DNA of 64,000 nucleotides from Burhinus oedicnemus (taxonomy: Eukaryota > Chordata > Aves > Charadriiformes > Burhinidae). The notes under the pieces were generated by a model. That model worked only from the letters and a program-made list of their open reading frames with translations. It searched no databases and was not told where the DNA came from. Position numbers and translations under genes: made by a program. The stretch covers positions 78,316 to 142,315 of the forward strand of contig VFFE01007633.1 in NCBI GenBank assembly GCA_008921705.1, given 5' to 3'. This document shows positions 50,241 to 62,540 of this stretch, in pieces. Within the stretch, counting starts at the first letter, position 1; each line of letters starts with the position of its first letter.

Positions 50241-52255
50241 TACCGAAAATGTATTTTCTAAAATACATCCTATATCACATAAACCCAATGCATTTGATAG
50301 TTATAGTCCACTTTCTTTTGGAGAGCTTCTAGATCAGAAATAAGAATTAAAAAAAAAAACAACAAAACAAACCCAATGTCACTCCACCTTCTTTTTTTGT
50401 GTTATTTGTTCTTGGTTTCAGGCAAAATAATGAGCAACAAACTGCCATTTAAAAGCTCTCCCTGAAGGTCAGAGCCAATGCATGATGGGGTTATGCTGTG
50501 GGAAGCCCTTGCACCACAACTACTCCTGATATATTCACTTGTGCAGAAATACTGATGGGCGTTATCAGAGGTGTCGGTCTTCCTCAGTCCTCATAGATGG
50601 CACTTTGCTGCAGTTGGGATAGGAACATCTCAAAATCCCAGAGTAATGTTGTTTAAACAGAACAGTCTGTACATGCAACAAAGAGTCCAGGTATTATCTC
50701 AGACCATGAATTGTGAAGGGGTTTCTGAAGCATATAAAATTTGTATTTTCATATAACTCTTTTTTTAAATTTATTTATTTTATTTTTAATGAATAGGTCT
50801 TTTTAAGCCACACACTTAGAAAGGTTTGTTTTATTGTAATTTTGGAAGAATTGCAACCTATTTACAGTAGCCCACATTATTAGCAAGCAATGCATTGTCA
50901 TTGTGGCGCTACCCTAATATTATATCACCAAAATTATTTTTCTAGTGATGAAATAGTGTAATACATCAGTAAAATGCCACTACTGTGATGATATGTTTAT
51001 CTTTAATATAGCATCCACTGGCAAACGCAGGTTCTGAGGGTTCAAGTTTAAACAGAAATAATTGATAAAATAATACAAATAAATTCTTATATATATATAT
51101 TTCATTCAAATGAGTTTATATTGATTCATTTAAGTAAAGCATTTGGATGAGAACAGATTTGTATACAAGGGTATATTGCCTTCATAATAACAGAGAGCAA
51201 TAATGATTCAGATTTTAACAGCTGCATGAAAATGTATGCTTGTATTAAAGCACATGAAAGAAATACTTCCAGTGGAATGGCTACAGAAACAAAAATGAAA
51301 TTGAAGGGACAGTAGCAAACAGTTCAATGGCTTCTCATTAATGAAAATTTTAGGAAGTTATGTCTCCTGAGATACAGTAGCAGAACTTTATGTGTATACG
51401 TACATATGCATATACACAAGTTCTGATAAAACAAAACTCTGTGTATGTGTGTACACTTTTAAGTGTGTGTGTGACAATAGCATTAATATTTTAAAATTTA
51501 TATATGCTTCCATTTCATTTTTATGGCTGTCAGTGTTTTAGTTTTTAGGACGCAGTTTGTTAGATTGATTCTCAGGCCAGGAAAGAACATTTTGCAAGGA
51601 TTCAGCAGAGTAATCTACTTGATTTTCAAGAGCAAAATACATCTTCCTTCTATACAAAAAAGTTTATAACTTTTCTGAATAGCACTGGAGACTGAGCAGA
51701 AAGTGATCAAGACAGGAAATGTGACAGGAAAATATCCCTTAGGTAACCAAAGTTCTATTGGGGAACAGATGAAAACCAGTTGTCTTTCTTAAAGAGTACA
51801 CAGAGACTGTGTTTTATAGTCTGTGTTTTGTTTTATCATCCAACATTTTGTTTAATATCTTTCAAATATATGTTAGGAAGGACAGAAAACTATCTAATTA
51901 GGAGAGGCATTTTTTATGCTGGTTACGTTTACAAATCCTCATTGAGGCAGGACCTTGCAAGGTATGTAGCAGATTTTACTGATAACATCCATTTTTGTGT
52001 ATAACAATGGTTACCCACTGCCTGAGAATGGGGGATATTTAACAAAGAAAGTCCCATTAAAAGAAGCCATCTGTATGATAATATAGACATATACACATTC
52101 ATTTAAATATGAACTAATAGAAAATTCTAATGTCCCAACTGTTTAACCTTTCAAGCACAAGAGCTGTTTTTCCCTTTTTCATGGTAAAAGTCAATGTTCT
52201 GCCATTAGAACGTGATAGAAAATATCCCAGCAATTCACATATTCACCTTAAATCT
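50241..52255. other. AT-rich non-coding DNA
   Basis: No gene recognised. (TA)n occurs near 51089-51100, and an alternating purine-pyrimidine near-palindrome at 51390-51418. GT-rich stretches lie at about 51442-51476. Confidence 0.45.
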
Positions 52256-52259
52256 TGAG

Positions 52260-52990
52260 AAGCTCTTTGTACTAATAAAATCAAAGTCATGGAAGAAAGG
52301 AACGACCCCGAAAAGTTATCCAGTCTATAATTCCATCCCAAGGCAGGATCAGCCCAAAGAAGCAGCTATCTAACCTGGCCTTAAAGACGTTCAGATTCCA
52401 ATCTTCCCAGGTAGTTCAATGCTTCTGAACACTCAGCATTACAGAGGTTAATAATTCTATCTGAATCCTTTGTACAGTGATTTAAATCTTTAGCTCTGTT
52501 CATTGCATGAGGACTATTATTATGCCATCTTCAGACAAAATGGTTCTAAGTTCAATTTACTGAAAAAAAAAAGTTTTTTTGTTTTTTCTCTTAGGTCACC
52601 TCTTTAGACCCCTAATTGTTCTCACAGCTCTCTGCCGTATCTTCTCCAATTTGTACACATCTTTTTTAACCACAATAACCCAAACTGACCACAGTACCCC
52701 AGCTAAAACCTTAATAATGTTAAAAAGATTTGAAGGATTATTCAAATTTTGTGTAAGTTATACTGATATTTAAATATGTTAGAATGATATTTGCCTTTTA
52801 CATAGGGCATGACATTGGTAGCTCATGTTCAGCTTGTGATCTATTCCCTCCAGATCCATATCAGAAGAACAGCTGCCTAACCAGTTGTTCCCCATCATGT
52901 ATTTGTGCAATCGACCATTACTGTCTAAGAAAAATACCTTGCACTTGCCCCTTATTAATTCCATCCTATTCTTTAAAAGAGCATCTAAGA
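52260..52990 (-). mobile_element. Old CR1 fragment
   Basis: The plus strand is the complement of a degraded CR1 3' half. It has 3' UTR wording at 52290-52430 (CTAACCTGGCCTTAAAGACG). It continues through CAGCTCTCTGCCGTATCTTC and ends with TACCTTGCACTTGCCCCTTA near 52936-52955, the complement of the ORF2 segment after the FADD motif. On the minus strand the 52779-52964 frame gives a MELIRGKCKVFFLDSNGR-like stretch, comparable with the [13 protein letters not shown] region of copies A and C. Frames are broken; the tail repeat is not visible. Confidence 0.75.
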
Positions 52991-54044
52991 ATGAAGTAGA
53001 ACATTTATTTTTTCATAATTTTTGTGACATTCAGTTTGGTTGCCACGTGGAAGATGAGATTTTACAATCTATGCCTATAAAGCAAGAATGTGGATCACAA
53101 TACCATAAGGTACAAACACAAGGTGAAAGCAGTTGAGGATATGGGAAATAAATGCTACAGAAATAAAGAACAGATGTAAGTAGTCAGTCTGTACCACCCT
53201 GAATGCTATGCAGAAAACATATCAATGGTAAACATTTTTTATATGTATTCAAGAAAGAATTTAAGAATTAAATGAATAATGTAGTGTAAACATGCAGTCA
53301 GATTGTCATAACGGATGCTGGAAGTTACATATTACGTGATCTGCAAAAGATATAACCTGGGCAGCAGCATGGAACAAATCTTCCCAGGGCAGAGGTGGCA
53401 CATGACAGTAAGTTAAGAGGAACTGAATAGGCAGAAGAGGCAGATCCAGGGCCCAAACTTCAAATGAATCCAAAGACAAGGGAGCTCACATTTCAACTTT
53501 AAACCATCATCTATGTACAAAAGCAGCTATGCCTTAGAGAACTGATTCTGTCCTTGCCTTTGATTTACAGATGTCTTGACTGACATCTGTAGGCTGGAGT
53601 CTCAAGCACTGGCCATTGACCATGTAGTATACATTTTCCAAATAAAGAGTAATACTGTGGAACTTTCCTTTGCTCCTGGATTTGCACAGACTCAGTCTTC
53701 AAGAAAAACCAACAGCAATTTAAGCATTATTTAAAGTCTACCAGTCATAAAAGGATACCAGTTAGACATAAACTGGAATTGCTGAAGCTTTCTGTGTGAG
53801 TAGGATGGTTTATTCTGGTAAATGTGCTCCACCAGAAAATTTCTCTCCACTAGGATGAGTGTCATCTTGCCATTTAAACTCACCTTACATTCAGAATTTC
53901 CTAATGTTACATTGCATGTGACTGCACTGGAGTTGAGAATTGATTCACCATCTCTAGGATGGCAAAGGTATTCTGGAAAAATTACTTGCTGTGCATCAAA
54001 CTGTTGATTTTTTTTATTTTTTTTTTTTTTTTTGTTCAGAGGGT
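52991..54044. other. Non-coding DNA
   Basis: No gene recognised. A T-rich run at 54009-54034 interrupts a 114-codon minus frame (53731-54075) whose KKKKKNKK portion merely reflects that run. Confidence 0.45.
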
Positions 54045-54110
54045 TTGAATTGGAGTGAGGCAGACTAGATGACACTTACTGTAGGTCTTTATCCATTCTT
54101 TTGTGAACCA
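54045..54110 (+). mobile_element. Possible old CR1 3'-end trace
   Basis: GGCAGACTAGATGACACTTA followed by GTAGGTCTTTATCCATTCTT resembles the CR1 3' UTR motif order (GGACTAGATGATC..., GGTCCCTTCC..., ATTCTGTG). It is too short and diverged to be sure. Confidence 0.35.
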
Positions 54111-54179
54111 GCTGTTGGTATTTTACAAAAGAGGAAAATACCAGGCTACAGAGTCCAGCTGGTAGCCTTCAAACACCAT

Positions 54180-54342
54180 CCGTCCTAGTTGCACAGTGGT
54201 CAAACAGAGAAGGCCTTGACACTGCAAGCACTGCTCAGCACTACTCAAAACACTGGTGTGTTGTCAACACTGTCTTTCCAAAACACAGCACCATGCGGCT
54301 GCTACAAAAGAAGTTAACCTCATTCTAGCCGGAGCCAGTACA
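54180..54342 (-). mobile_element. LTR 5' fragment, same family as 14901-15476
   Basis: AAGGCCTTGACACTGCAAGC, AACACTGGTGTGTTGTCAAC and AGAAGTTAACCTCATTCTAG parallel 29138-29280 of the minus-strand LTR almost word for word and end at the same terminus (CCAGTACA). Only about 160 bp of the family's 5' end remain. Confidence 0.78.
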
Positions 54343-54467
54343 ATTCCCCACCAAAATCCATATAAAATAAATGAAGCATGAGCATGCGTCTAAACTATGC
54401 CTTTTCAGGGGATTTTAGATGCAAGACTGACTGTTTTCAGTATCACAAGGAGTCTTAAGTACCTTAA

Positions 54468-54550
54468 GTACCCTGCTCTGGCAGGGGGGTTGAACTAGAT
54501 GATCTCCAGAGGTCCCTTCCAACCCCTGTGATTCTGTGATTCTGTAATAA
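54468..54550 (+). mobile_element. Very short CR1 3' end
   Basis: TACCCTGCTCTGGCAGGGGG, TTGAACTAGATGATCTCCAG, CCCTTCCAACCCC, then GTGATTCTGTGATTCTGTA: the last 80 bp of a young-looking CR1 with its octamer tail intact. It shows how strongly bird CR1 insertions are truncated. Confidence 0.9.
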
Positions 54551-55740
54551 TTGTCAGAGAATCAGTTCAAGAAAAACACTCCTGAAAGAAATGTTATAAA
54601 GTCCATCTCAATGCCGCTTTAATTTTATCTTCATGGTTGCATGTCTGCCAGCCCAAATAACCTTTTTACTCATGAAAAGCCCCACAGTGGCTTTCTCTTA
54701 TCTTTTTTTTTTTTTAATTGACTTTGCAAATAATCTTCAGAAGTGCACAGCTCATTCAAGTGGGTGTTGACTTTAGTACTTCTGTTTTTGATCTGAGACT
54801 TCAACGTATTTACCTAACAGACCTAACTACCTTCAGTGATGTTACAGGTGGCCCATTAACTTTGTGAGGCAGTTGTGTAATTACATATATCCTGAGGATG
54901 GCAAGAAAGAAGGCTACTAATTGTATCAGCTCATTAAGTCTGTTTTAAAATCAGTGACACCAGATATTCTGAATGAAAAGATATGTTCTAACTATCTCTT
55001 CTATGGTCTTTTCTACTGTCATAATTACCTGGGGACCAAGGAGAATACTGACAAAATTTACATTACCTAAGATAAGTCAATGAAAGTTAGTAACTTTTGC
55101 TCTACTGTTCTCAACTGAAAACAGAAGTAAAAAAAATGGACATGATGAAAAAATGCAACTTTTTTGTAAAGTTCCATATGAGTCTAATCTTGATGTCTAA
55201 ATAATGTAATGTCTGTAACTGCAAATTTATAATGTAGATAAAGAGCTAATTCTTTAAAAAATGAGACTTGTACTAACCTCAAAAAGACTTATTAAAAGTT
55301 TTGCAAGGGTAGTAGTATGAAGGAAGACTGATACTAGATAGGTTCAGAAATTTTGAAGGCTAGTGTACAGAAGACAACTTAACTGCCATTAATCACAACA
55401 GTAAGCTTTAATAGCTTTTATATTACAACATAACCTAATTGCAGAGATGTCCTTTCAGCTGCCTGTGACAATATTCAGATTTGTGCTGATTCATAAGCTC
55501 TCGTGACTACAGAGCAAATAGAGCATGTTACACCTCAACTGGAGTTTATCTTCTTTTATTAGGTACAAGATATACAAATGTTTTTAGATGGAATTCTGCA
55601 ATTCGTCTAATCAAAGTCATAACTTCAATCATACATATGTTCCCAGGAAGTTAGTAAAAATGATAACTTCATGCAAAATATTGTTCTTTAGTCCCTCAGA
55701 AAGCCTTGCAAATTCTATAAAATTTTGATTGTGGCTATAA

Positions 55741-56283
55741 ATGAAAGCGAAAGAAAAATGGCAAATTTTAAATAGGAATAGCTATAACACAGTAGAAAAA
55801 AATTGTTATTGTCGGTTCTTCGAACTGAATAGCAGATACAGAAAGAACCAAGTCAGTGAAAATTTTATACAGAAATGTTTTCTTAAAAAAAATGCAACAG
55901 AATATTTTTACAGTATTTTTAACAGAATAATTTCTAAAACAAGTAATTTGGATTTTGATTTGTTCAGTAATGTTCCATTATATAGTTTTAAGTCCATTAA
56001 TTTCATATAGAATTTAACCTTGTCATTATCTATATACATTTATAGTAAGCCAAAATACTATATAATAGACATAATAAATATTTTAAAGTATTTCATTACA
56101 CATTTATTGCAACTTTTTTGTTATTTTCTATTGCATATATATACTATAATGTTTTTAAGTAAAAATGAGGATAGAGAAATAATAATAAAATTAAATGTTT
56201 CAGTATTTTTAAAAGACATTTCAATGCTTCTAATTTTTAAAAAATCTCTTTTAATGGCATTAAAATTTCCCTTTGTTTACTGA
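55741..56283 (+). other. Unusually open AT-rich reading frame, function unknown
   Basis: One frame runs 181 codons with only a single internal stop (TAG 56008-56010) before TGA 56281-56283. The DNA is so AT-rich that about one codon in eleven should be a stop by chance. The first part (89 codons from ATG 55741) is Lys/Asn/Phe-rich. The second part is Ile/Leu/Phe-rich with two hydrophobic stretches, roughly ITHLLQLFCYFLLHIYTIMF. I recognise no family. There is no Kozak-like context or GC-rich coding signature, so chance or a decayed insertion is possible. Confidence 0.2.
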
Positions 56284-56396
56284 TTAACAAAAAATAACTT
56301 TTTACCTTTAACTCTAAGAGTTGCTATATTCTGCAAATACAACTCCTGTTAATGGGTGTCTTCTGTTAATAATGTATTAATTTCAAAGTGTATAGC

Positions 56397-56482
56397 AGGA
56401 AGAAAGGTGGTGAGGGGGGAAGGGAGGAGAAAGACGGGGACGGGGACGGGGAAGGGGAAGGGGAAGGGGAAGGGAAGGAAGA
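56397..56482 (+). repeat. G-rich GGGGAC/GGGGAA purine tract
   Basis: Consecutive GGGG runs separated by AC or AA at about 56436-56474, inside a longer purine run. It contains many four-G runs with 2-nt loops and should form a stable G-quadruplex on the plus strand. Confidence 0.9.
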
Positions 56483-58220
56483 GTTTTCTTCCAGGTTGAA
56501 GAGAGCAATTTTTTTGTAATAAATAAAGCACACAGATTTCACATTTTAATCCATTGTCTTAGGTATTAATATGGCCAAACCTGTGAGTACACTGTCATGA
56601 AATTCTTCCCCACTATCAATTAGTATCTTTTTATTTGCAGTGAATATTCAGTTTCATAATTTATAAATAACAAAAAAAAAGAATCTCTCTCACTAAGGAC
56701 TTTAAAAGGTGAGATTAGTCAAAGATGTCTGCTCTGTCTTTTGTTTTGTAAACTATATCCAGCCTCCAGCAGCAACTTATAATGTGAACACACAGAATAT
56801 AATTGCAGCGGTTAAACATAATTTATCCATTAATATAATTATATAAAATAGTCTCTGCCTTGGAGGAACTTTATAGTTTGCATCCAGTATTCCAGAACAG
56901 AAGTCTAGCTCCTATTCAAGGAGTCTTTAAAAGAGGCGCCATTTTAAGGGGTCCCTTCCTTCTTGCCTTTATTATTGCATTTCAGGCCAAGATGTGTCAC
57001 CTGCCATTTTTTCTTTTTCTATGTATTCCTTTAAACTGTTTTCTTCCTGTATAAATCCGTGCAACAGCTTTTTTTTTAGTATAATTTTCAGTTTGGATTT
57101 CTTCTGGTGATTGTGAAACCACAGATTGTGTAAGGCATAGCATTCTCAGGACAGGATTGCACAGCAGAATCAGGACTGTGGATGTAATTCTTTTTTTAAT
57201 TCACTTTTAGAAGTAGTTCTGTCTCAATTGAAATTGTACCTCTTCATCATGGGCATAGAGACGTAACTCAGTATCTGTCTTCCCTTGAGACATGCAGTGA
57301 CAGTTATAGTTTACTGGAACACTGACTTGCTTAGCAGAGGACTTTATTTCTTTTAAAATCCTTGTTTTCTTCTAAAGAATTTTAAATAATTAGAATTTTT
57401 ATTTTGTACCTTGGAAAATATGTTCAAGATTATAGAAAGTAAAATGCAGAAGGCCGTAGCAGGGAAGAGCCTGCCAAGGATGAAGATTGCTGAAATACAG
57501 AACTATATCTTTCATTAGCTCCACACAAGGGCAATGGGAGGACAGCACTGCCTAAACATGCCATTCAGAAATAAGGCATAACTCAGGAAGAATATATGGA
57601 TAAAAATCCCCAGAACAGGATTTCTGTGACCAGTGGTAGTGAAGATAAGATGCCAAAATTATGGATAAAAATTTGTATTGCTACAAGTGGCTCAAATAAC
57701 CCACAATCAAAGCTGTCACCACGACAGGTATATAGATCACTCCTTTTCTTCAACAGCTATAATGATTTTAACCTTTTCAAAAAGCATCTTTAAAAGTTTC
57801 CATAGTACCCCTCAATTCTCAGTCAATGTCTTCCACTCAAACTCAAAGTAATATTATATATTCACCCATGTGCCCTAATACAATTCTTTTCTCTTCTAAA
57901 AAACTAAACTAAATAAAAGCAGATGGCTTAAAGAGATCTCTGTGTGCTTAGTTGCTTTGTTTGCTGATTCTTTTTAAGTTTGCCCATTTTTCATTCCTCT
58001 TAATATTGTGTCATTGTGCCAAAACCATAAAGAACTTGATTAATTTTCTTAAGGGTCCAAGGAAGTTATTCATCTTTCTCAAATTTAGCCATGGAAAAAA
58101 CGTCTCCAATTAGGACAGTCCATTCCATCCTAAGAATGAAGCCTTGAGTAGATAATAGGAAATGGTATTAAACAAACAGTAGAGAAAAGACACCTGAATT
58201 TTAGAAGGCTAGAGTTAGAT

Positions 58221-58688
58221 CATAGGTTCGTAAGATAATTCAGAGTGGAAAGGACATCAGAAGGTTTCTAGTCCAACCTCCTGTCCAAAGGGCAAACTTC
58301 TCCACTGCTTGGCTGTCTTTATGGTGAAGAAGCCTTTCCTTACACCACTCCTGTTTTAGCTTATATTCATTGTCTTTTATCTTCCCACCATGCACTCCTG
58401 TGAAAAGCCTGACAAGTCTTCTTGATAATGTCCACGTAGGCACTGGGAGTCTGCTCTTGAGTCCCCCTGAAGCTGTCTTTTCTCCAGGATGAACAAACCC
58501 AGCTCTCAGCTTCCTCTCACAGGGCAAGTGTTCCAGGCCTGATCATCTTGGTCGTCTCTGCTGAACTTGATCAAGTTTATTAATTTCTTTTGTGTATTGG
58601 GAGGGGGGGGGGAGGAAGGGGCTGAAACTGAGCAGAATATTCCAGTTGTGGGCAGAGCCAAGTAAAGGGAAATAATCACTTCTCTTCA
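58221..58688 (-). mobile_element. Old minus-strand CR1 fragment
   Basis: Complement of the CR1 3' UTR and ORF2 C-terminal part: GTCCAACCTCCTGTCCAAAG at about 58270, TCTTTTCTCCAGGATGAACA near 58476 and CCAGTTGTGGGCAGAGCC near 58644. It contains an internal G-run (about 58601-58611). It ends where the plus-strand copy D begins, and I could not find its continuation beyond 59577. Confidence 0.78.
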
Positions 58689-59577
58689 TCTTGATGACAC
58701 CAAACTGAGATGTGCGGTTGGCATGCCGGAGGGACAGAATGCCATCCAGAGGGACCTGGACAAGCTCGAGAAGTGGGCCTGCGTGAACTTCATGAGGTTC
58801 AACAAGGCCAAGTGCAGGGTCCTGCAACTGGATCGAGGCAACTCCCAGTATCAATACAGGCTGGGGGATGAAGGGATTGAGAGCAGCCCTACCAAGAAAG
58901 GACTTGGGGGTACTGGTGGATGAAAAGGTGGACATGAGGCGACAGTGTGAGCTTGCAGGCCAGAAAGCCAATTGTATCCTGGGCTGCATCAAAAGAAGCA
59001 TGGCCAGCCGGTCGAGGGAGGGGATTCTACCCCTCTACTCTGCTCTGATGAGACCTCCCCTGGAGTACTGCGTCCAGCTCTAGGGCCCCCAACATAAGAA
59101 GGACGTGAACCTGTTGGAGCGGGTCCAGAGGAGGGCCACAAAAATGATCAGAGGGCTGAAGCACCTCTCCTATGAAGACAGGCTGAGAGAGTTGGGGTTG
59201 TTCAGCCTGGAGAAGACTCCAGGGAGACCTTATAGCAGCCTTCCAGTACTTAAAGGGGGCCTACAGGAAAGCTGGGGACAGACTTTTTAGCAGGGCCTGT
59301 TGTGGTAGGACAAGGTGTAACAGTTGTAAATGGAAGGAGGGAAGATTTAGACTAGATATAAGGAAGAAATGCTTTACAATGAGGGTGCTGAAACACTGGA
59401 ACAGGTTGCCCAGAGAGGTGGTAGTTGTGCCATCCCTGGAAACGTTCAAGGTCAGGTTGGATGGGACTCTGAGCAACCTGATCTAGTTGAAGATGCCCCT
59501 GCCAATGGCAGGGGGGTTGGAATTACTTGATCTTCAAAGGTCCCTTCCAACCCAATCCATTCTATGATTCTATGATT
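58689..59577 (+). mobile_element. CR1 LINE copy D, 5'-truncated at the RT active site
   Basis: Begins at GATGACACCAAACTGAG, i.e. the DD of the FADD motif and what follows, and runs to a 3' tail of ATTCTATG units (59560-59577). The tail variant and coding wording ([19 protein letters not shown]) differ from copies A and C, so it is a different subfamily. It lies against the older opposite-strand CR1 at 58221-58688. Confidence 0.9.
58690..59500 (+). pseudogene. CR1 ORF2 remnant of copy D, RT C-terminal part
   Basis: Covers the RT thumb and C-terminal region: [63 protein letters not shown] and, further on, the RLPREVVVVPSLE-type end. There is a frameshift near 58895-58910. TAG at 59081-59083 replaces a Trp (CVQLW context). 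The frame is lost again near 59210 after LFSLEK. It retains a Trp at the position where copies A and C carry TGA. Confidence 0.85.
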
Positions 59578-59639
59578 TAAAAAAAACACGCCCAATATCA
59601 GTGTCCAAGAAGGTCTTCAAAATCTAGATAGCACTACCA

Positions 59640-59985
59640 GATGTTATTTTTAACTATGCGTTTTGTGAAGAAGTTTCTCTTTTTCTTTGTTTTGAATCTG
59701 CAAACTGCTGGTTTTATTTGATATGTCCTGTTCTTTTACTTAATAGAGACAGCTGTTGTCTGTTGACATTACTTTCCAGGATATTAAAAACTTCTATCAC
59801 ATCCCTCCCTGCTCTGTACTTGTCTCTTTTACAGACTAATGGTCCTGATTATATCTCAACATTTCTCATGAAAACTAAGCCATACCTTTGTTCACCTGTG
59901 AGGTCTCTTTGTTTTCAGTTTCTACTGTATCTCTTTTGAACTGGATTCCAGAACTACATTGGGTATTTGAGGTGCTTTTATACTG
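59640..59985 (-). mobile_element. Ancient CR1-like fragment
   Basis: Plus-strand wording follows the complement of an ancient amniote CR1: GTGAAGAAGTTTCTCTTTTT, ATTAAAAACTTCTATCACAT, then TTTACAGACTAATGGTCCTG and TTGAACTGGATTCCAGAACT with GGGTATTTGAGGTG. Divergence is high and no frame survives. It is older than copy D beside it. Confidence 0.55.
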
Positions 59986-62540
59986 TGAATTAATAGTTAG
60001 AGATAATGAGATATTCCTATTTAGACAGCTAGCCTGCTTAGGTTCTCACCTGCAACCAAAGGCACCAGCATATTTTGCAAATCTTGTCTTAAAATACCTG
60101 TCTCTGAAATTTAGATTATGTAATGTCAAAATCGATTTTGAGAATAGAAAGGAAAATACTAGGCAATTCTAAAAGTGTTTACTTACTGTGCCTTGATGTC
60201 AGAAATAAAGCATTATATATTAACTTGCTTATTTGACAAAATTCATGCACAGAAGGTTAGGGGTATCCATTTGCAGTGTACTGTCAGAAATTAACTTTTT
60301 GTAAAGATGCTCAGGGTGCCCTAGTCGTGAAACATTTCTCTCCATTTTCAAAGCAGAGTCAACCACTTCATGCAGAGGAATTCTTAATTCACAGTGGAAG
60401 TATCCACATAGGGAGTTATTGAGAAATAACATGTATGTTATAAACAAACACTTTAGCTTACTGAGCATTTGCTGCCTGATGTTGGCAACCCCTTTGATAC
60501 CTGAGCAATATGGTAGACAAAGAATGACCACTCTTGCTCATTCTAAACAGAACATCTGATAAGCCCCTGTGATCACAGATGTCTACTCTGACAGTGTGGC
60601 ATTTTCACAAAGACTGTTTCTGGTAACTTATTAATTACATTTTCAGCAAGTTCTTTACCTCTTCCATAACATTTTTTTGACAAACCCAGCATAAGGCTTT
60701 ATGTGTCTCTGGACATACATATTCCCCTGTAGTTAATCAGCAACTGAACAAAAGAATTTAGGGATCTGAGCTTTGTATTTAGATGTGTGAACTGATACTG
60801 TCTATGTTGAGTCCTCCTCTTAATAATTTTGGTGAAAGAAAGCTTTTTTCTCAACTATTGAATATGAATTATGGCTAATAATTTCTGACTGTTGATTTTT
60901 CCCCCTCCTTTAGAAAATTATTACAGTGCCAACAAGAAGGACATTAACTGGAATGACCTCAAACTGTTCTTTAACAATTTATTGAAAATATTTCTGAAAA
61001 CACATAAAATATTTCATAGGCAACTATAAGCAGACAGCTTTTAGGAACAGTAAGTTAAGAAGTGAGCCAAAACTTCCTAACAGTTCTACACTTCCTTTCA
61101 TACATAAACACATTGTCTTAAAATTTGCTTATGTTTATCTAGTTAATAATGTGTTTTTCTCTAGCAAGTTTCTCTCAAAAATTTTAAAAGCATTCAGGGC
61201 TCCATTTTGTATGTCAAGAAACGCTTCCTGAATGAGATTGAATGCCATTATTTTGTCCTGACTTTGGGAAGTCTTCAAACCTTTCTGGAATCAGATTCAA
61301 AAATCACACAGTATATACATTAGAATAGAAAAATTAAAAAAAAAAAAAAAGCTAAAGGGCGTAGCAGCCAAAATAACATTAGTATTTCCTGGAAATCTTT
61401 TTGCATTATACAGTATAACAGTTTCAATGGGTAAAATTTCCCATTCATCACTTCTGTACAGCCATTTCATTGCACTGCATTAAATAATTAGCACTCCAAT
61501 AAACAACAAGGATCATAGGAAACTGTCTGAAAAAATCAAGGTCAAATTTGTTCCTTTAGGATCTGAATTGAAATTTCCTATTTAATCCAAAAGGAAGCAT
61601 TTCATTTTCATGCATTTTTAAGAAAAGCAAATGTTCATATTCATTACAGACTCATGGTGTGTATTCCCTCTTTTCCATCAATCAGCCAGAATGGGAGATT
61701 TGAGTTCAATTCAGTCTTTTTTCCTAAATGAATTTAAGCTGTTTAGTCCATGAAAGAAACAGACTAGATGCTATTTTATTATAGTTGTTTGCTCTGTCTT
61801 CTTTTGATAATCTTCTACTTTGAAAGCCTGATGAACTAAAACAAAGTCCAAAATATAGCTGTGTCATATATTGGAAATACGATTTACCCACCAAGCTAGC
61901 GAATCTGTCCCATGACTGATTTTCTGTTTCAATAACAAGGAAACATTTTTATAAAAACTGAGGCAGATGTAGCAGAGAGTACTAGAGAGATGTAAAACAA
62001 ACTCTCCTATGAATTATTAAGTAAAACAGTCTTCTCAGAAATGGAAAAATGAGTTGAACCCCTTTGATGCAGAGTCATATGGGAAGGTCTTCCTATGTTT
62101 TCCTGAATCCCAGTATTTTTGCTTCCAATTGAAGTACTTTTGTGGATTTCAAATAGATCTGCATACAGTTCTCAGGATGACCAAAATAATTTTGTTGAGA
62201 AATTAAAGATTTACAAAAAAAGCTCTTAAAAATATAGTAAAATCCTATATTAGCAGTTAACCACAATACTGTTTAGGGTATTTGAGTTCTCAAGAATTTT
62301 GCTGGAGTTGTTCACTACCCTTTCACCAATCAGTCATACCAAGGAATGCTGAATAAAACACAGTCTTCACTCCAACCACATTTTCCTTCATTCATTGTGG
62401 TTTCTTGCATTCTGATGATATAACATATTCTCTTCAAACAGGTCTTGTGCTTTCTTACTCATCATACTCATCATGTCTGCATTCAAATCCTGTTCTCAGT
62501 TACCAATACTTTTAAAATTATAGTATTTCAACATCTTGAG
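59986..62540. other. AT-rich non-coding DNA
   Basis: No gene or recognised repeat. A poly-A run lies at about 61335-61350. Confidence 0.45.

Larger units (their letters stand above)
54551..58220. other. AT-rich non-coding DNA
   Basis: No gene assigned. Notable inside: an AT-rich frame at 55741-56283 with a single stop (see the separate entry) and a G-rich tract at 56397-56482. Confidence 0.45.

Noticed and set aside
53731..54075. 114-codon minus frame with a Lys-rich start
   Set aside because: The Lys-rich part is a T-run read backwards; the remainder has no recognised motif.
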